A DNA stretch of 51,506 nt. It comes from an uncultured beta proteobacterium (GTDB lineage Bacteria > Pseudomonadota > Gammaproteobacteria > Burkholderiales > Rhodocyclaceae). Made by a program: the position numbers and the translations under genes. Under the pieces are notes generated by a model. The model had not been told where the DNA came from, did no database searches, and was given only the letters and a program-made list of their open reading frames with translations. The stretch spans positions 1-51,506 of the forward strand of contig CAIXSK010000239.1 of the NCBI GenBank assembly GCA_903922075.1, given 5' to 3'. Every line of letters begins with the position of its first letter. Positions within the stretch are counted from its first letter, which is position 1. Of this stretch, positions 1-10,873 are shown in pieces.

Positions 1-1169
<1,169 letters not shown>

Positions 1170-1218
1170 GGGCGATCCGGTGGGGGCAGAGCGGGCATTT
1201 TACCCCGCGCTGCCCGAC

Positions 1219-2307
1219 TCAGCGGCGGACCAGCGCCAGCCCGCACTCCAGGTGGTGGGTGTAGGGGAACTGGTCGAAAACGGCGGCGGCGGCGATCCGG
1301 TGGGTGTCGTGCAGCGCCGTGGCGTTGTCGAACAGGGTGTCCTGATTGCAGGAAATATAGAGGATGCGGTCGAAGCCGCGGGCCAGTTCCAGCGTCGTGG
1401 CGTCCAGCCCGCTGCGCGGCGGATCGACGAACAGCGTGGCGTGGCGGAAGGCGTCGAGGTCGATCTCCTGCAGGCGCTGGAAGCTTTCGCGGCCAGCCAG
1501 CGCGGCGCTGAATTCCTCGCTCGACATGCGGACCAGCGACACGTTGGCGATGCCGTTGGCCTCCAGCCCGTAGCGCGCGGCATGGACCGACGACTTGCTG
1601 ACTTCGGTGGCCAGTACGCGCTCGAACAGCGGCGCCAGGGCGAAGGTGAAATTGCCGTTGCCGCAGTACAGTTCGACCAGATTGCCGCCGAAACCGGCGG
1701 CCTGGGTGCAGGCCCAGGCCAGCATCTGGCGGTTCACGCCGGCGTTGGGCTGGGTGAAGCTGCCTTCGGTCTGCTGGTAGCGCAGCTGGCGACCGTTCAG
1801 CTCGAATTCTTCGAGCAGCCAGTCGCGGTCGAGGACGATCTTCTGGCCCTTGCTGCGCCCGATCAGGCGGATGCCGAGTTCTTCGGCCAGCTGGCGGGCG
1901 GCAGCTTCCCAGTCGTCGCCGAGGCGGCGGTGGTAGATCAGGGTGACCAGCATTTCGCCGCTCAGCGTGGTCAGGAAATCGACCTGGAACAGGCTGCGGC
2001 GCAGCGTTTCGTCACCGCGCAGGCGGTCGCGCAGGCGCGGCATCAGCGCGCAGATCGCTGCGGCGGCGGGCGGAAAAGTGTCCAGCGTGATCGGCTGCCT
2101 GGGATTTTCCGGGTCGAACATCGCGTAATCGAGCGCGTCGCCGTCGTGCCAGATGCGGAACTCGGCGCGCATCCGGTAGTGCAGCGGGGCGGAGGCGTGG
2201 ATGGCGACATCGGCGACGCCGAGCGGCGCGAACCGTGCCGCAAAGGCGGCAGCCTTGGCGGCGAGCTGATCCGGGTAGTGCGCGGGGTCGAAGACGGGCA
2301 GGGGCAT
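1219..2307 (-). CDS. trmA: tRNA (uracil-5-)-methyltransferase TrmA
   Basis: SAM-dependent enzyme making m5U54 in the T-loop of tRNA. The 362-residue product is close to the 366 residues of the E. coli enzyme. Visible signatures are the N-terminal [17 protein letters not shown] segment, the SAM motif [12 protein letters not shown], the VDPPRSGLD motif, the catalytic-Cys motif ISCNQDTL and a C-terminal [10 protein letters not shown] segment whose Glu-Cys fits the family's end. The ATG at 2307 is chosen because the protein then begins just like TrmA; the open frame extends further upstream without family resemblance. It stands alone between the helicase and the divergent sensor kinase; the intervening 180 bases hold no feature I can define. 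Confidence 0.93.
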   Translation of the reverse strand: MPLPVFDPAHYPDQLAAKAAAFAARFAPLGVADVAIHASAPLHYRMRAEFRIWHDGDALDYAMFDPENPRQPITLDTFPPAAAAICALMPRLRDRLRGDETLRRSLFQVDFLTTLSGEMLVTLIYHRRLGDDWEAAARQLAEELGIRLIGRSKGQKIVLDRDWLLEEFELNGRQLRYQQTEGSFTQPNAGVNRQMLAWACTQAAGFGGNLVELYCGNGNFTFALAPLFERVLATEVSKSSVHAARYGLEANGIANVSLVRMSSEEFSAALAGRESFQRLQEIDLDAFRHATLFVDPPRSGLDATTLELARGFDRILYISCNQDTLFDNATALHDTHRIAAAAVFDQFPYTHHLECGLALVRR

Positions 2308-2490
2308 GGCGATTTTGTTCGATTTGTGGCCGTGCCGAGGGGGCGGCGGCCGGTGGCGGAGGGCGAAATATACGCCGGTCCGGCGGTGACGGCGAGGGGC
2401 GCCAAACGGTTTCCTGCCGACGCAGCCGGCAAGGTAGAATCGGCAAAAAAAGTAGAACCGCCAAAAACTGCGTCTGGAGACAATCCCGCC

Positions 2491-5283
2491 TTGCGACTGA
2501 TCGTCGACGAGAAAACCGTTCCGCGTATTCACCTGATCGGCACGCTGGTCATCGTCCTGCTGTTAACGCTGGGCCTGGGCGCCTTTTTCTCCTGGCAGCA
2601 TGTGCAGGAGGAGCGCGAGGCGCTCGCCCGGATCGAGCAGGCGACGCAGCAGCAGAGGCGTGGCCGCCTGCAGGTCGAAATGAACAGCGCTCTCGGCTTC
2701 ATCGATTTTTCGCGCCAGCGCACCGAGGCGCGATTGCGCCATGCGCTGGTCGAGCAGGTCGATAGCGCCTTCCAGGTCGCCGAGGCGATCCACCGGCAGG
2801 AATCGCCGCGCCGGCCACCGGCCGAGGTCAAGCGGATGATCGTCGAGGCCCTGCGCCCGGTCCGCTTCTTCGGGGGCGGCGGCTACTACTTCATCGGCCA
2901 GATGGATGGGCGCTTCGTGCTGCATCCCTTGTCCTCCCAGTTCGAGGGACGGAACATCAGCGACCTCGAGGACGATACCGGCAATCGCTTCGTGCGGCGA
3001 ATGATCGTCGCGGCAGGTGGCGGGCGCCAAGATGGCTTCACCCGCTATCGCTGGTACACACCCGGTGACTCGAAGCAGATGGCGGACAAGCTCTCCTATG
3101 TCCGCCATTTCGCCCCCTACGACTGGTTCATCGGTAGCGGCGACTATCTCTACAAGTGGGAGCAGATGCAGCAGGTCGAAGCGCTGGAGTATCTGCGCTC
3201 CCTGCGCTTTGACGGCACCGGCGCGATTGCCGTGGTCGACCGCGACGGGCGTCTGTTGTCGTGGCCGGAGCGGCCGGCGCACGACGGGACACGCGTCGCC
3301 GAGCTGCCGGACGAGGCGCGCCAGATGTTCGAACAGGCGCAGACCCTGGCGGCGAGTGGCGGGGGATTCCAGAGCCTGGAGCGGCACGATCCCGACTCCG
3401 GCGACCGTGTGCGGCGGACGGCGCTGGTCGCTCAGGTGGCGCCGTGGGCGTGGACGCTGATGGCGACGGTCGACGACAGCGAAATGCAACTCGCCGTCAG
3501 CAACGAACTGGCCCGTGGTCATGCCGGGGAATTGTCCGGGCTGGGCAAGCTGCTGCTGCCGGCGATCGCCGCGTTGGCCTTGGGCCTGCTCGCCTCCTTG
3601 CTGTTCTCGCGCTGGTCCAACCGCCTGTTCGTCGCCTATCACCGGCAGAGCGAGGCCCAGCGCAATGCACTGCAGGCCAGCGAAGAAAAGTTGGCGATCA
3701 TCCTCGACAGTGTCGAGGCCCATATTTTCATCAAGGGTACCGATTACACCTATCAGTATGTGAATCGCCGGGTCTGCGAGTTGTTCGGCAAGCCGCTGGC
3801 CGAAGTCGTCGGTCGCGACGACACGCTTTTCTTTTCGGCGGAAACTGCCGAGCAGATGCGTCGCGACGACCGACAGGTCATCGAGGAGGGCCGGCGCTTC
3901 GCTGGCGAGGAGGTGACCATCTCGGCTGACGGTCGCCTGAACAGTGCATTCCTGACCGTGAAGATTCCGCTGCGTGATCACGATGGCCATATCTACGCGC
4001 TGTGCGGCATTGCAACCGACATCACGCTGCGCAAGCAGCAGGAGGCCGAGCTGGATAGCTACCGGGTGCACCTCGAAAGGCTGGTCCTGTCGCGCACCGC
4101 GGAACTGGCCGAGGCCAAGGAGGCGGCCGAGGCGGCGAGCCGCGCCAAGAGTTCCTTCCTGGCCAACATGAGCCACGAAATCCGGACGCCGATGAATGCC
4201 ATCATCGGCCTCACTCACCTGCTCCAGAAAAGCGATCTCGACGTCACGCAGCGCCAGCGTCTGGGCAAGATCGACGATTCGGCCCGTCACCTGCTCGCCG
4301 TGATCAACGATATCCTCGATATTTCCAAGATCGAGGCTGGCCGGCTGGTGCTCGAAGAACATCTGTTCGCCCCGCAGGAGGTGGTCGGGCAGGTGTTGAG
4401 CATGCTGGACGACAAGGCCGCCGAAAAGGGATTGCGGCTGACCGCGGCATTGGCGCCCGAGGTGCCGGCTTTCCTGCGCGGCGATTCGGTCCGCCTGGAG
4501 CAGACCCTGCTCAATTTCGTCGGCAATGCGATCAAGTTCTCGGAGCGTGGCGAAATCGCTGTGCGGGTCGGTCTCGTCGCCGACGAGGGGAATCGGGTGC
4601 TGTTGCGGATGGAGGTTGAGGACCAGGGCATCGGCATGACGGCCGAGCAGCAAGGGCGCCTGTTCCAGGCCTTTGCCCAGGCCGACGGGTCGACGACGCG
4701 CAAGTACGGCGGCAGCGGCCTCGGCCTGGCGATCAACCGCCATCTGGCCCGGATGATGGGCGGCGATGTTGGCGTCGACAGCACGCCCGGCGTCGGTAGC
4801 CGCTTCTGGATCACCGCCTGGCTGGCCCGGGCCGAAGCGCCTGCGCCGTCGGCCGAAGTGGAGGAAGGACGGCCGCTCGAACAGGTGATCGCCGAACGCC
4901 ATGGCGGCCGGTCTATCCTGTTGGTCGAGGACGAGCCGATCAACCAGGAGGTGGCGGGTGCCTTGCTCGAAATGGCCGGCCTCTGCGTCGAGCTTGTCAG
5001 CAACGGTGCCGAGGCGGTGGACCGGCTGGGCGCCGGCGGCATCGACCTGGTGCTGATGGATATCCAGATGCCGGTCATGGGCGGCATCGAGGCAACGCAG
5101 CGGATTCGCACCCTGGCTGGCCGCGAGAGGCTGCCGATCATTGCGATGACCGCCAACGCCTTCGAGGAGGACCGGCAGGCCTGTATCACCGCCGGCATGA
5201 ACGACCATATCGGCAAACCGGTCGATCCGCAGGTGCTTTACGCTACGCTGCTGCGCTGGCTGGACGCTTCGCCGGGTCGCTGA
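2491..5283 (+). CDS. Hybrid sensor histidine kinase (Cache - PAS - HisKA - HATPase - REC)
   Basis: Membrane sensor kinase with its own receiver domain. I place the start at a TTG at 2491 because a GGAGA ribosome site lies about 10 bases upstream and a membrane segment follows directly; the frame stays open far upstream over an opposite-strand gene, so the start is uncertain. The 930-residue protein has an N-terminal TM, an extracytoplasmic Cache-type region ([21 protein letters not shown]; a second sensor half follows), a second TM ([19 protein letters not shown]), a PAS domain, and the H box [11 protein letters not shown] with His near residue 562. N, G1 and G2 boxes ([20 protein letters not shown]) follow, then a receiver with phosphoacceptor Asp near 857 (LVLMDIQMP). 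Cache domains of this type usually sense small carboxylates; the ligand here is unknown. No cognate regulator is adjacent. Confidence 0.87.
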   Translation: MRLIVDEKTVPRIHLIGTLVIVLLLTLGLGAFFSWQHVQEEREALARIEQATQQQRRGRLQVEMNSALGFIDFSRQRTEARLRHALVEQVDSAFQVAEAIHRQESPRRPPAEVKRMIVEALRPVRFFGGGGYYFIGQMDGRFVLHPLSSQFEGRNISDLEDDTGNRFVRRMIVAAGGGRQDGFTRYRWYTPGDSKQMADKLSYVRHFAPYDWFIGSGDYLYKWEQMQQVEALEYLRSLRFDGTGAIAVVDRDGRLLSWPERPAHDGTRVAELPDEARQMFEQAQTLAASGGGFQSLERHDPDSGDRVRRTALVAQVAPWAWTLMATVDDSEMQLAVSNELARGHAGELSGLGKLLLPAIAALALGLLASLLFSRWSNRLFVAYHRQSEAQRNALQASEEKLAIILDSVEAHIFIKGTDYTYQYVNRRVCELFGKPLAEVVGRDDTLFFSAETAEQMRRDDRQVIEEGRRFAGEEVTISADGRLNSAFLTVKIPLRDHDGHIYALCGIATDITLRKQQEAELDSYRVHLERLVLSRTAELAEAKEAAEAASRAKSSFLANMSHEIRTPMNAIIGLTHLLQKSDLDVTQRQRLGKIDDSARHLLAVINDILDISKIEAGRLVLEEHLFAPQEVVGQVLSMLDDKAAEKGLRLTAALAPEVPAFLRGDSVRLEQTLLNFVGNAIKFSERGEIAVRVGLVADEGNRVLLRMEVEDQGIGMTAEQQGRLFQAFAQADGSTTRKYGGSGLGLAINRHLARMMGGDVGVDSTPGVGSRFWITAWLARAEAPAPSAEVEEGRPLEQVIAERHGGRSILLVEDEPINQEVAGALLEMAGLCVELVSNGAEAVDRLGAGGIDLVLMDIQMPVMGGIEATQRIRTLAGRERLPIIAMTANAFEEDRQACITAGMNDHIGKPVDPQVLYATLLRWLDASPGR

Positions 5284-5334
5284 TTTTGGCTCTTGTTTGG
5301 CGGTCACCGCGCCCCGTTCACAGGGGATAGCATT
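5283..5334 (-). repeat. Split-core variant of the dispersed 35-bp element
   Basis: Starting in the TGA stop of the hybrid kinase, the plus strand reads ATTTTGGCT, a T-rich tract and a GGTCAC half-core, then a 20-base insert containing CCCC and GGGG arms, then TAGCATT at 5328-5334. It aligns with the copy at 49944-50006, which is interrupted at the same place. The first half is diverged, so this copy is less certain than the intact ones. It fills much of the gap before the M48 protease gene and could also work as a weak terminator. Confidence 0.45.
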
Positions 5335-5408
5335 CCGGGAGCGGCCTTTATCCCGGGCATGAATTGACGCAAAATTCCGTCATCATCGGCATCGAGTTGG
5401 AGACTGAC

Positions 5409-6737
5409 ATGGATTTCCACGACGATCTGGCGCTCAAGCTGCAGCGTCGGCGCATCACCCGTCGCCAGATGCTCTGGCTGCTCGGCGCCAGCACCCTGTC
5501 GGGTTGCGCCAGTTCGCCGGTCGGTGGCGGCGCCATCCTGGTCGGCATGAGCGAGGACGAAGAAAAGCAGGTCGACCAGGAAGTCGCGCCGCGGCAGTTC
5601 TCGCAGGATCTCGGCGCGGTGCAGGACGAGGCGGCCAATCGCTACCTCGGCGAAGTTGGCCAGCGCCTCGATGCCAAGGTGCACCGGCCGCAGATGCCGT
5701 ATTCCTACCGCGTGCTCAACGCCAATTACGTCAATGCCTACACCTTTCCCGGCGGGGCGATGGGCGTCACCCGCGGCATCCTGGTCGAGCTCGACAATGA
5801 GGCCGAACTGGCCGCCCTGCTCGGCCACGAGCTGGGTCACGTCAATGCCCGCCATGCCGCCCGACGCCAGGGGCAGGCCATGGTCGCCCAGGTGGCGATC
5901 GGCGGGGTCGGCCTGATCGGCTCGGCGGTCGGCCTCGGCGGTCTGGCCGATGTCGGCGGCCAGCTCGGTGCCAGCGCGCTGCTCTCCAGCTACTCCCGCG
6001 ACAACGAGCGCGAGGCCGACGCGCTCGGCCAGGAATACATGGTCCGCGCCGGCTACCCGGCGAGCGGCATGGTCGGCCTGCAGCAACTGCTGGTCGATCA
6101 GGAAAAAGCCTCGCCCGGCATGCTGCAGACCATGTTCTCGACCCACCCGATGAGCCGCGAGCGACGCGATACGGCCCGCCAGCTGGCCGAAGACAAATAC
6201 GCCGCGAGCAAGCAGCGCGACCCGGGCCGCGAGCGCTTCATGGACAACACGGCGTCGTTGCGCCGCATCAAGCCGACCATCGAAGCCTGCCAGAAAGGCG
6301 AAGTGGCGATGGCCGGCAAGGAATACGCCAAGGCCGAGGAACGCTTTCGCACGGCGCTCAAGGCGACGCCGCAGGATTACGCGGCCAATCTGCTGTTGGC
6401 CAAGTGCCTGGCCGTCCAGAACAAGGGGCCGCAGGCGCTGGAATACGCCCGGGCGGCGACCCGGATCTATCCGCAGGAAGGCCAGGCGCACAAGCTGGTC
6501 GGCGTGCTGCACCTGGCCCAGGGCGAGCCGGCAGCGGCCTACGAGCATCTCGGCCAGTACGATCGTCTGCTGCCCGGCGATGCCGGCGTCACCTTCCTGC
6601 AAGGGATTTCGCTCGAAGGCATGGACCGGCGCCCGGAGGCGGCCGCTCATTACCAGGCCTACCTGAAGCGCGTGCAAAAGGGCAAAGCGGCCGAACACGC
6701 TTACAGCCGCCTGCAGGCCTGGGGCTACTTGAAGTAA
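5409..6737 (+). CDS. M48-family zinc metalloprotease lipoprotein with C-terminal TPRs (BepA/YfgC-like)
   Basis: Probable periplasmic, membrane-anchored quality-control protease for outer-membrane proteins, by analogy with BepA. The 442-residue product starts at an ATG preceded by TTGGAGA. It has an RR-containing signal peptide and a lipobox ending at Cys33 (LSGC). The zinc motif HELGH is at about 140-144 and the third ligand Glu is in NEREAD near 202. The second half (from about 300) contains TPR-like helical repeats, as in BepA. An in-frame ATG 45 bases upstream is possible but lacks the ribosome site. The gene follows the sensor kinase with a 125-base gap and is followed by a copy of the dispersed 35-bp element. 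Confidence 0.87.
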   Translation: MDFHDDLALKLQRRRITRRQMLWLLGASTLSGCASSPVGGGAILVGMSEDEEKQVDQEVAPRQFSQDLGAVQDEAANRYLGEVGQRLDAKVHRPQMPYSYRVLNANYVNAYTFPGGAMGVTRGILVELDNEAELAALLGHELGHVNARHAARRQGQAMVAQVAIGGVGLIGSAVGLGGLADVGGQLGASALLSSYSRDNEREADALGQEYMVRAGYPASGMVGLQQLLVDQEKASPGMLQTMFSTHPMSRERRDTARQLAEDKYAASKQRDPGRERFMDNTASLRRIKPTIEACQKGEVAMAGKEYAKAEERFRTALKATPQDYAANLLLAKCLAVQNKGPQALEYARAATRIYPQEGQAHKLVGVLHLAQGEPAAAYEHLGQYDRLLPGDAGVTFLQGISLEGMDRRPEAAAHYQAYLKRVQKGKAAEHAYSRLQAWGYLK

Positions 6738-6751
6738 TCCGGGAAAATTTC

Positions 6752-6787
6752 AATTTTGGCCAAATTTTCCGGCCGACCGTAGCATTT
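6752..6787 (-). repeat. Dispersed 35-bp element, copy 1 (intergenic)
   Basis: On the minus strand the core AAATGCTACGGTCGG occupies 6787-6773. A/T tract 1 starts at 6769 and tract 2 at 6757, which is 17 and 29 bases from the core start at 6786. The copy begins 14 bases after the stop codon of the M48 protease gene. Confidence 0.8.
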
Positions 6788-6857
6788 GATCGCCGGGGCT
6801 TGCCGGAAGACCCCAGGGTGACCGAAGATAAGCGAATTCATCGACTTGTGACCGATC

Positions 6858-7358
6858 ATGCGAATCCTTCTCCTTGCGCTGGCCTGCCTGAGCCTCCCGG
6901 CCCTGGCCGTCGAACCCGCCCTGCGTCCTTCCGCCAAACTGCTGTTCAAGCAGCCGGAAATGCTCCGTCCCGGCAGTTGCGTCCGCTACGAAGAGGGCGG
7001 TGCCGGCTGGGTGGCCACCGATCCGGTCTATTACCTGAAGGGCGAGGTGCTGGCCAGCGAAGTGCAGACGCGCCATCTCGGCCGCTGCCCGGCAGTGCCT
7101 GGCAAGAATATCGAGCAATACAGCCGCGATGAATTCAACCGCCACGCCCGGGCCTTCCCCTGCGTCAGCCAGGCGGCGGCCGAACGCGCCGAGCAGATCG
7201 GCGTCGTCCGCCTGCGCGTCACCGACTGGGAGACGCCCCACGCGGTCAGGGCTGCCAACGCCGGCCGCCTGTATCGCGGCATGTTCGTCGACCGCAAGCT
7301 GGAAAAAGGCATGGAAATCGAACTGGAAGCCGACCTGCTCGCCGTTTGTGCGCTGTGA
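6858..7358 (+). CDS. Small secreted protein of unknown function
   Basis: I do not recognise a family. The 166-residue product has a clear signal peptide (MRILLLALACLSLPALA, cleavage near residue 17) and a mature part of about 149 residues. It contains four cysteines (in GSCVRY, GRCPAV, FPCVSQ and near the C-terminus), compatible with disulfide bonds in the periplasm. The stretch LASEVQTRHLGRCPAVPG, followed by a NRHARAFPC segment, suggests a compact beta-rich domain, but this is only an impression. It is followed 60 bases later by another plus-strand gene. The secreted protein at 25675-26307 has a similar size and style (signal peptide, a CR/RC pair and an LxxGDxVLF-like start), so the two may be distant relatives. 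Confidence 0.65.
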   Translation: MRILLLALACLSLPALAVEPALRPSAKLLFKQPEMLRPGSCVRYEEGGAGWVATDPVYYLKGEVLASEVQTRHLGRCPAVPGKNIEQYSRDEFNRHARAFPCVSQAAAERAEQIGVVRLRVTDWETPHAVRAANAGRLYRGMFVDRKLEKGMEIELEADLLAVCAL

Positions 7359-7417
7359 TCCGCGCCTGACGCCCGCCCATGGCGCACACTGCCTGAATCA
7401 ACCAAGGATCGGGGATC

Positions 7418-7990
7418 ATGAACAAGAATGTCGATGAGCTGCTGGCCAGGATCCATGCGCTGCAGGACGAACTGGAAGAGGAATACCGGCGGACGCGCGA
7501 CGAGTGGGCGCAGAAAAAACTGGCGCTGGCCGAGGAATTCCTCCGCCAGCAGCGCCGCTACAAGATCGGACTGTTTCGCTTCCTGTTGCGCAGCCGGCTG
7601 CTGGTCGCGCTGACCGCCCCGATCATCTACGCTGGCTGGATTCCCTTTTTGCTGATGGACCTGTTCGTCACCCTCTACCAGAGCATCTGCTTCCCGATCT
7701 ACCGCATCCCCAAGGTGCGCCGCGCCGACTACCTGGTCTTCGACCGCGAGGACCTGCCCTACCTGAACCTGATCGAGAAATTCAACTGCTTCTATTGCTC
7801 GTATGGCAACGGCGTCGCCGCCTACACGCGCGAAGTCGCCGCCCGCACCGAGCAGTACTGGTGCCCGATCAAGCATGCCCGCCGCCTCAAGGCCGCGCAC
7901 GAGCGCTACCCGGATTTCTTCGATTACGGCGATGGCGAGGCCTTTCGCCAGGGCTTGAGTCGGCTCCGCCGGCAATACGACGATCAGTAG
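7418..7990 (+). CDS. Conserved membrane-associated protein with paired cysteines, unknown function
   Basis: The 190-residue product starts with a coiled-coil helix (about 1-45, heptad-rich ELLARIHALQDELEEEYRR). One or two hydrophobic segments follow (about 62-100, VALTAPIIYAGWIPFLLMDLF). The C-terminal cytoplasmic part has NCFYCSYGNG and a later YWCPIKHA. The CxxC plus later Cys-Pro-x-x-x-His looks like a possible metal or cluster site, though nothing in the sequence proves binding. I recall similar proteins in other Proteobacteria without assigned function. Its 3' end overlaps the 3' end of the convergent GGDEF gene by 7 bases. Confidence 0.7.
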   Translation: MNKNVDELLARIHALQDELEEEYRRTRDEWAQKKLALAEEFLRQQRRYKIGLFRFLLRSRLLVALTAPIIYAGWIPFLLMDLFVTLYQSICFPIYRIPKVRRADYLVFDREDLPYLNLIEKFNCFYCSYGNGVAAYTREVAARTEQYWCPIKHARRLKAAHERYPDFFDYGDGEAFRQGLSRLRRQYDDQ

Positions 7991-9165
7991 TCGATCAGGA
8001 CGCGATTGCGCCCCTCGTGCTTGGCGCGATAGAGGGCGTGATCGGCACGCCGCAGGGCAATGCCGGCTTCGGCATCGGCAGGATCGAGGCGGCTGATGCC
8101 GATGCTGACCGTGATGCCCAGATCGCTCCCGGCATAGGGAATCGCCGTACTCTCGACCAGGCTGCGCAAGCGTTCGGCAAAGACAAAGGCTGCCTGCGGC
8201 TTGGTATCGGGCAGCAGGATGGCGAATTCCTCGCCGCCGATGCGACCGGCCCGGTCGATCTTGCGCAGCTCGTTGCGCAGCAGGGCGCCGAACTGTTGCA
8301 GCACAGTGTCGCCGGCGGCATGGCCGTAGTGGTCGTTGATCTGCTTGAAGTCATCGAGATCGAGCATCAGCACGCAAGTCTGGCGCAGTTCGTGGCGTTG
8401 CAAGCGGGCCTGCTCGTTGGCCAGCTCGGCCATCAAGGCGCGCCGGTTGAGCAGCCCGGTCAGCGCATCGGTGGTGGCCAGGGCTTCGACTTCGGCCAAG
8501 GCGGCTTCGGCCGCCTGGATCAGCGCATTGGCGCTGTCGGCCAGCGAGCCGATCTCGGTATTGGCATGCTTGGCCGGGACATGTACCCGGCTACCATTGC
8601 CCGGCTTGATCGAGGCCAGCGTCGCGGCTAGCTGGGTGACCGGGTTGCCGACCAGGTGGCGGGAAAAAAGGAGGATCAGCAGAGCGGTGGCGACGATATG
8701 GAGCAGCAGCAGCAAGGTCTGGTGCTGCGCGTTGCGGGTCGCGACGGTGCGGATCATCGTTTCGTTGCGGACAATGCTGATCGAACCGATACTCTCGGTG
8801 CCGTCCACCGGCGAGAACAGCGGATATTCGGTAATGCTGGTGACGTAGTCGGCATTCTGCGGGGTGGCGCCGACCTGGAAATGGCGCGAGGATTTACCGA
8901 CGATCTGGACGGCAAGAATTCCCGGGTTGGCCAGCAGGCCTTCGATAACGCCTTCGGCAATGATCGTGTTGCTGGCGTAGACGGCGACTTCGGCCTGGGC
9001 CTGGATGGTGTTGACCAATTGCCGTTCGAGCGAGATGGCGCTGTCCAGCTCACGGTCGAAGGCCAGGCGATAGGAAATGCCGCTGGTCAGCAGCGACAGG
9101 GCGAGCAGACACAGGCTGACGTAGAGGACCAGGCGATGCTGGATGGTGTGGCGCGGGCGCATCAT
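7984..9165 (-). CDS. Membrane diguanylate cyclase (periplasmic sensor - HAMP-like - GGDEF)
   Basis: Synthesises c-di-GMP. The 393-residue protein has TM1 (about 13-30), a periplasmic sensory region of about 120 residues, TM2 (LLLLLHIVATALLILLF), a HAMP-like linker and a C-terminal GGDEF domain. The active-site signature is GGEEF at about 310-314, a catalytically competent form. An RxxD inhibitory site (RKID) lies five residues before it, so product feedback is likely. The ATG at 9165 overlaps the TGA of the upstream binding-protein gene (ATGA), indicating translational coupling. An ATG one codon downstream would also serve. It is the last gene of a five-gene minus-strand run beginning with nfeD, so the neighbouring periplasmic binding protein could supply its signal; that is inference. 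Confidence 0.9.
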   Translation of the reverse strand: MMRPRHTIQHRLVLYVSLCLLALSLLTSGISYRLAFDRELDSAISLERQLVNTIQAQAEVAVYASNTIIAEGVIEGLLANPGILAVQIVGKSSRHFQVGATPQNADYVTSITEYPLFSPVDGTESIGSISIVRNETMIRTVATRNAQHQTLLLLLHIVATALLILLFSRHLVGNPVTQLAATLASIKPGNGSRVHVPAKHANTEIGSLADSANALIQAAEAALAEVEALATTDALTGLLNRRALMAELANEQARLQRHELRQTCVLMLDLDDFKQINDHYGHAAGDTVLQQFGALLRNELRKIDRAGRIGGEEFAILLPDTKPQAAFVFAERLRSLVESTAIPYAGSDLGITVSIGISRLDPADAEAGIALRRADHALYRAKHEGRNRVLIDY

Positions 9166-9590
9166 TCCTTCAGCGTCAGCAGGGGGCGGACATCGCCGGT
9201 GACGGCAGGCGCTTCGACGTAGCCGATGGCCAGCCGGTTGTGATGAACGATCTTGATCACGGCCTGGCTGTCGGGCATGGGGATGGGCGGTTGGCTGACG
9301 CCGCTGAACTGCAGGCGAGCCCAATAGGCATTGACGCTGCGCAGGCTCATGCCGTTCAGGACCTGGAAGAAGCGGCTGCGCAACTCGCTGTCGCGCGGCT
9401 GGTCGAGAATCAGCAGGCGTTCGCTGCCCTGGATGGAGCGCACACGGCCCAGATAGAGATCGGAAACCTCCTGCGGGCTGAGTTGCCGTAGTGGGCTGTC
9501 CGGGTGGGCGACGACCACGATGTCGGCCCGGGCCGCCTGGTTCAGGCAGCTGATGATCAACAGAAGGGCAAGCAGGGGGCGGCCGCGCAT
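9162..9590 (-). CDS. Short periplasmic phosphate-type substrate-binding protein (PstS-like fold)
   Basis: The 142-residue product has a signal peptide (MRGRPLLALLLIISCLNQAARA) and then DIVVVAHPDSPLRQLSPQEVSDLYLGR, the typical opening of short PstS-like proteins that lack a full transporter. The family motifs LxxxEVxDLYLGR and VNAYWARLQFSG are both visible. It is about half the size of true PstS and no ABC permease is adjacent, so a role as a periplasmic sensory partner of the downstream diguanylate cyclase is more likely than transport. It overlaps the cyclase start by 4 bases and shares one base with the stop of the upstream barrel gene (TGATG). Confidence 0.78.
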   Translation of the reverse strand: MRGRPLLALLLIISCLNQAARADIVVVAHPDSPLRQLSPQEVSDLYLGRVRSIQGSERLLILDQPRDSELRSRFFQVLNGMSLRSVNAYWARLQFSGVSQPPIPMPDSQAVIKIVHHNRLAIGYVEAPAVTGDVRPLLTLKE

Positions 9591-10873
9591 CAGAAAACGA
9601 AATCCAGGCTGACCGTGAACAAATTGACCGAACTGGCCCGCGCATTGGCTTCCGGGCTGCGGAACCACAGGGCGTAGCCGAGTGGATGGATGCGGGAGTG
9701 ATCCCACTGCAGCTTGAGGGCGGCTTGCGAGTTGAAATCCCAGCGGCTGCCCAGCGACAGCGTTTCCTGGTCCTGGCGGGTGCTGTTGGCGACGTGGTAA
9801 ACCGTTTGCTGGAAAGTGGCCTGACCGATGCCGCTCCAGTCGTTGATCGGGGCCTGCGCCGATTTGTCGGGCCGGCTGATGCTGAACATCGCGTACGGCG
9901 TGAACTCGCCCAGGCGTCGGGCCAGGGCCACATAGCCGGTGCGGCTCGATGGTGCGATGGCCTTGTTCGTCGCCGAATAGCCCAGCTCGGCCTGGGCCAG
10001 CCACTGGCCGTCGTCGTAGGCGGCGCCGAGGGTGAAATAGCGGATGCGGGCGTTCCTGAACGCGGTTTCGCCGCGCAACTGCGCCGCCTCGTCGCTGATG
10101 CCGGGGAGGTTCAGCGCGGCCAGTTGTTCGAGGCCGGCGTGCAGGCTGGCCAGCGGGGCCGCTTCGGCCGTGCTGCGAAAACCGGACAGGCCGGCCTGCA
10201 GCCGCCAGGGCCCGGCCTGGCGCGACAGGGAGAGGCTCCACAGGTCGGCCGCCTGGAAGTCGAAAGTCGCCTGGCCCATCGGGATGTCGAAGCCGCTGCG
10301 CCCGAACTGGGCGCGGAAGCGCCAGCGCGTATCGCCCTGGAAAATGTCGTGGCTGAATTCGCCGCCGTCGAAGGAAAAGATCGGGATCCAGCTATAAAAC
10401 TCGCGGGGCGGCCGTACCCAGGGGTAGGCGTAGCCCAGGTTGCGATGGTCGCTCATCAGGAAAGGCGCGTAGCCGATGCGCCCGAGGCGCAGTGCCTGGT
10501 TGGGGGACAGCTGGATGTCGAGGTAGGCGAGATCGACCGAACTGCCCGGATTGGTCTCGATCTGGTCGCGGGCGACGGCCTGGATCACGGCTTCCAGCTG
10601 CGGGCTGAAGCGATAGGCCAGTTGCACGCCGAGCCGGGTATCCATCCGCCAGGTCGGTCCGTTGTGCTGGAGTTGGGCCGGGCGCTGGGTGAAGTCGCGG
10701 ATGGCGGCCAGGTCGCCCCGGTTGTCCCAACTGTGGCTCAGCGTGCCGTAGCCGGAAATGCGCCAGGGCGATATTTCGCTGTCTTCCTCGGCGGCAAGGG
10801 CCGGGCAGATGCTGCCGGCCAGCGCCCAGAGGGACAGTGCCGGCCACCAGTAGGTGCGTGGCCGGACTTGCAT
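9590..10873 (-). CDS. Outer-membrane beta-barrel protein (porin-like), unknown substrate
   Basis: The 427-residue product has a signal peptide ending ALA-AEE near residue 28. The mature part is full of alternating hydrophobic/aromatic strands and ends in FTVSLDFVF, a classic C-terminal aromatic barrel signal. The opening RISGYGTLSHSWDNRG is common in a group of Proteobacterial outer-membrane proteins found beside short phosphate-binding-like proteins and GGDEF proteins. Start (ATG 10873) and stop are each fused by one base to neighbouring genes, so it is made from one transcript with the SPFH protein upstream and the binding protein downstream. No substrate can be read from the sequence. Confidence 0.8.
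   Translation of the reverse strand: MQVRPRTYWWPALSLWALAGSICPALAAEEDSEISPWRISGYGTLSHSWDNRGDLAAIRDFTQRPAQLQHNGPTWRMDTRLGVQLAYRFSPQLEAVIQAVARDQIETNPGSSVDLAYLDIQLSPNQALRLGRIGYAPFLMSDHRNLGYAYPWVRPPREFYSWIPIFSFDGGEFSHDIFQGDTRWRFRAQFGRSGFDIPMGQATFDFQAADLWSLSLSRQAGPWRLQAGLSGFRSTAEAAPLASLHAGLEQLAALNLPGISDEAAQLRGETAFRNARIRYFTLGAAYDDGQWLAQAELGYSATNKAIAPSSRTGYVALARRLGEFTPYAMFSISRPDKSAQAPINDWSGIGQATFQQTVYHVANSTRQDQETLSLGSRWDFNSQAALKLQWDHSRIHPLGYALWFRSPEANARASSVNLFTVSLDFVF

Noticed and set aside
2420-2490. A-rich stretch before the hybrid kinase as a possible further copy of the element
   Set aside because: It has A tracts but no CTACGGTC core and the spacing differs.
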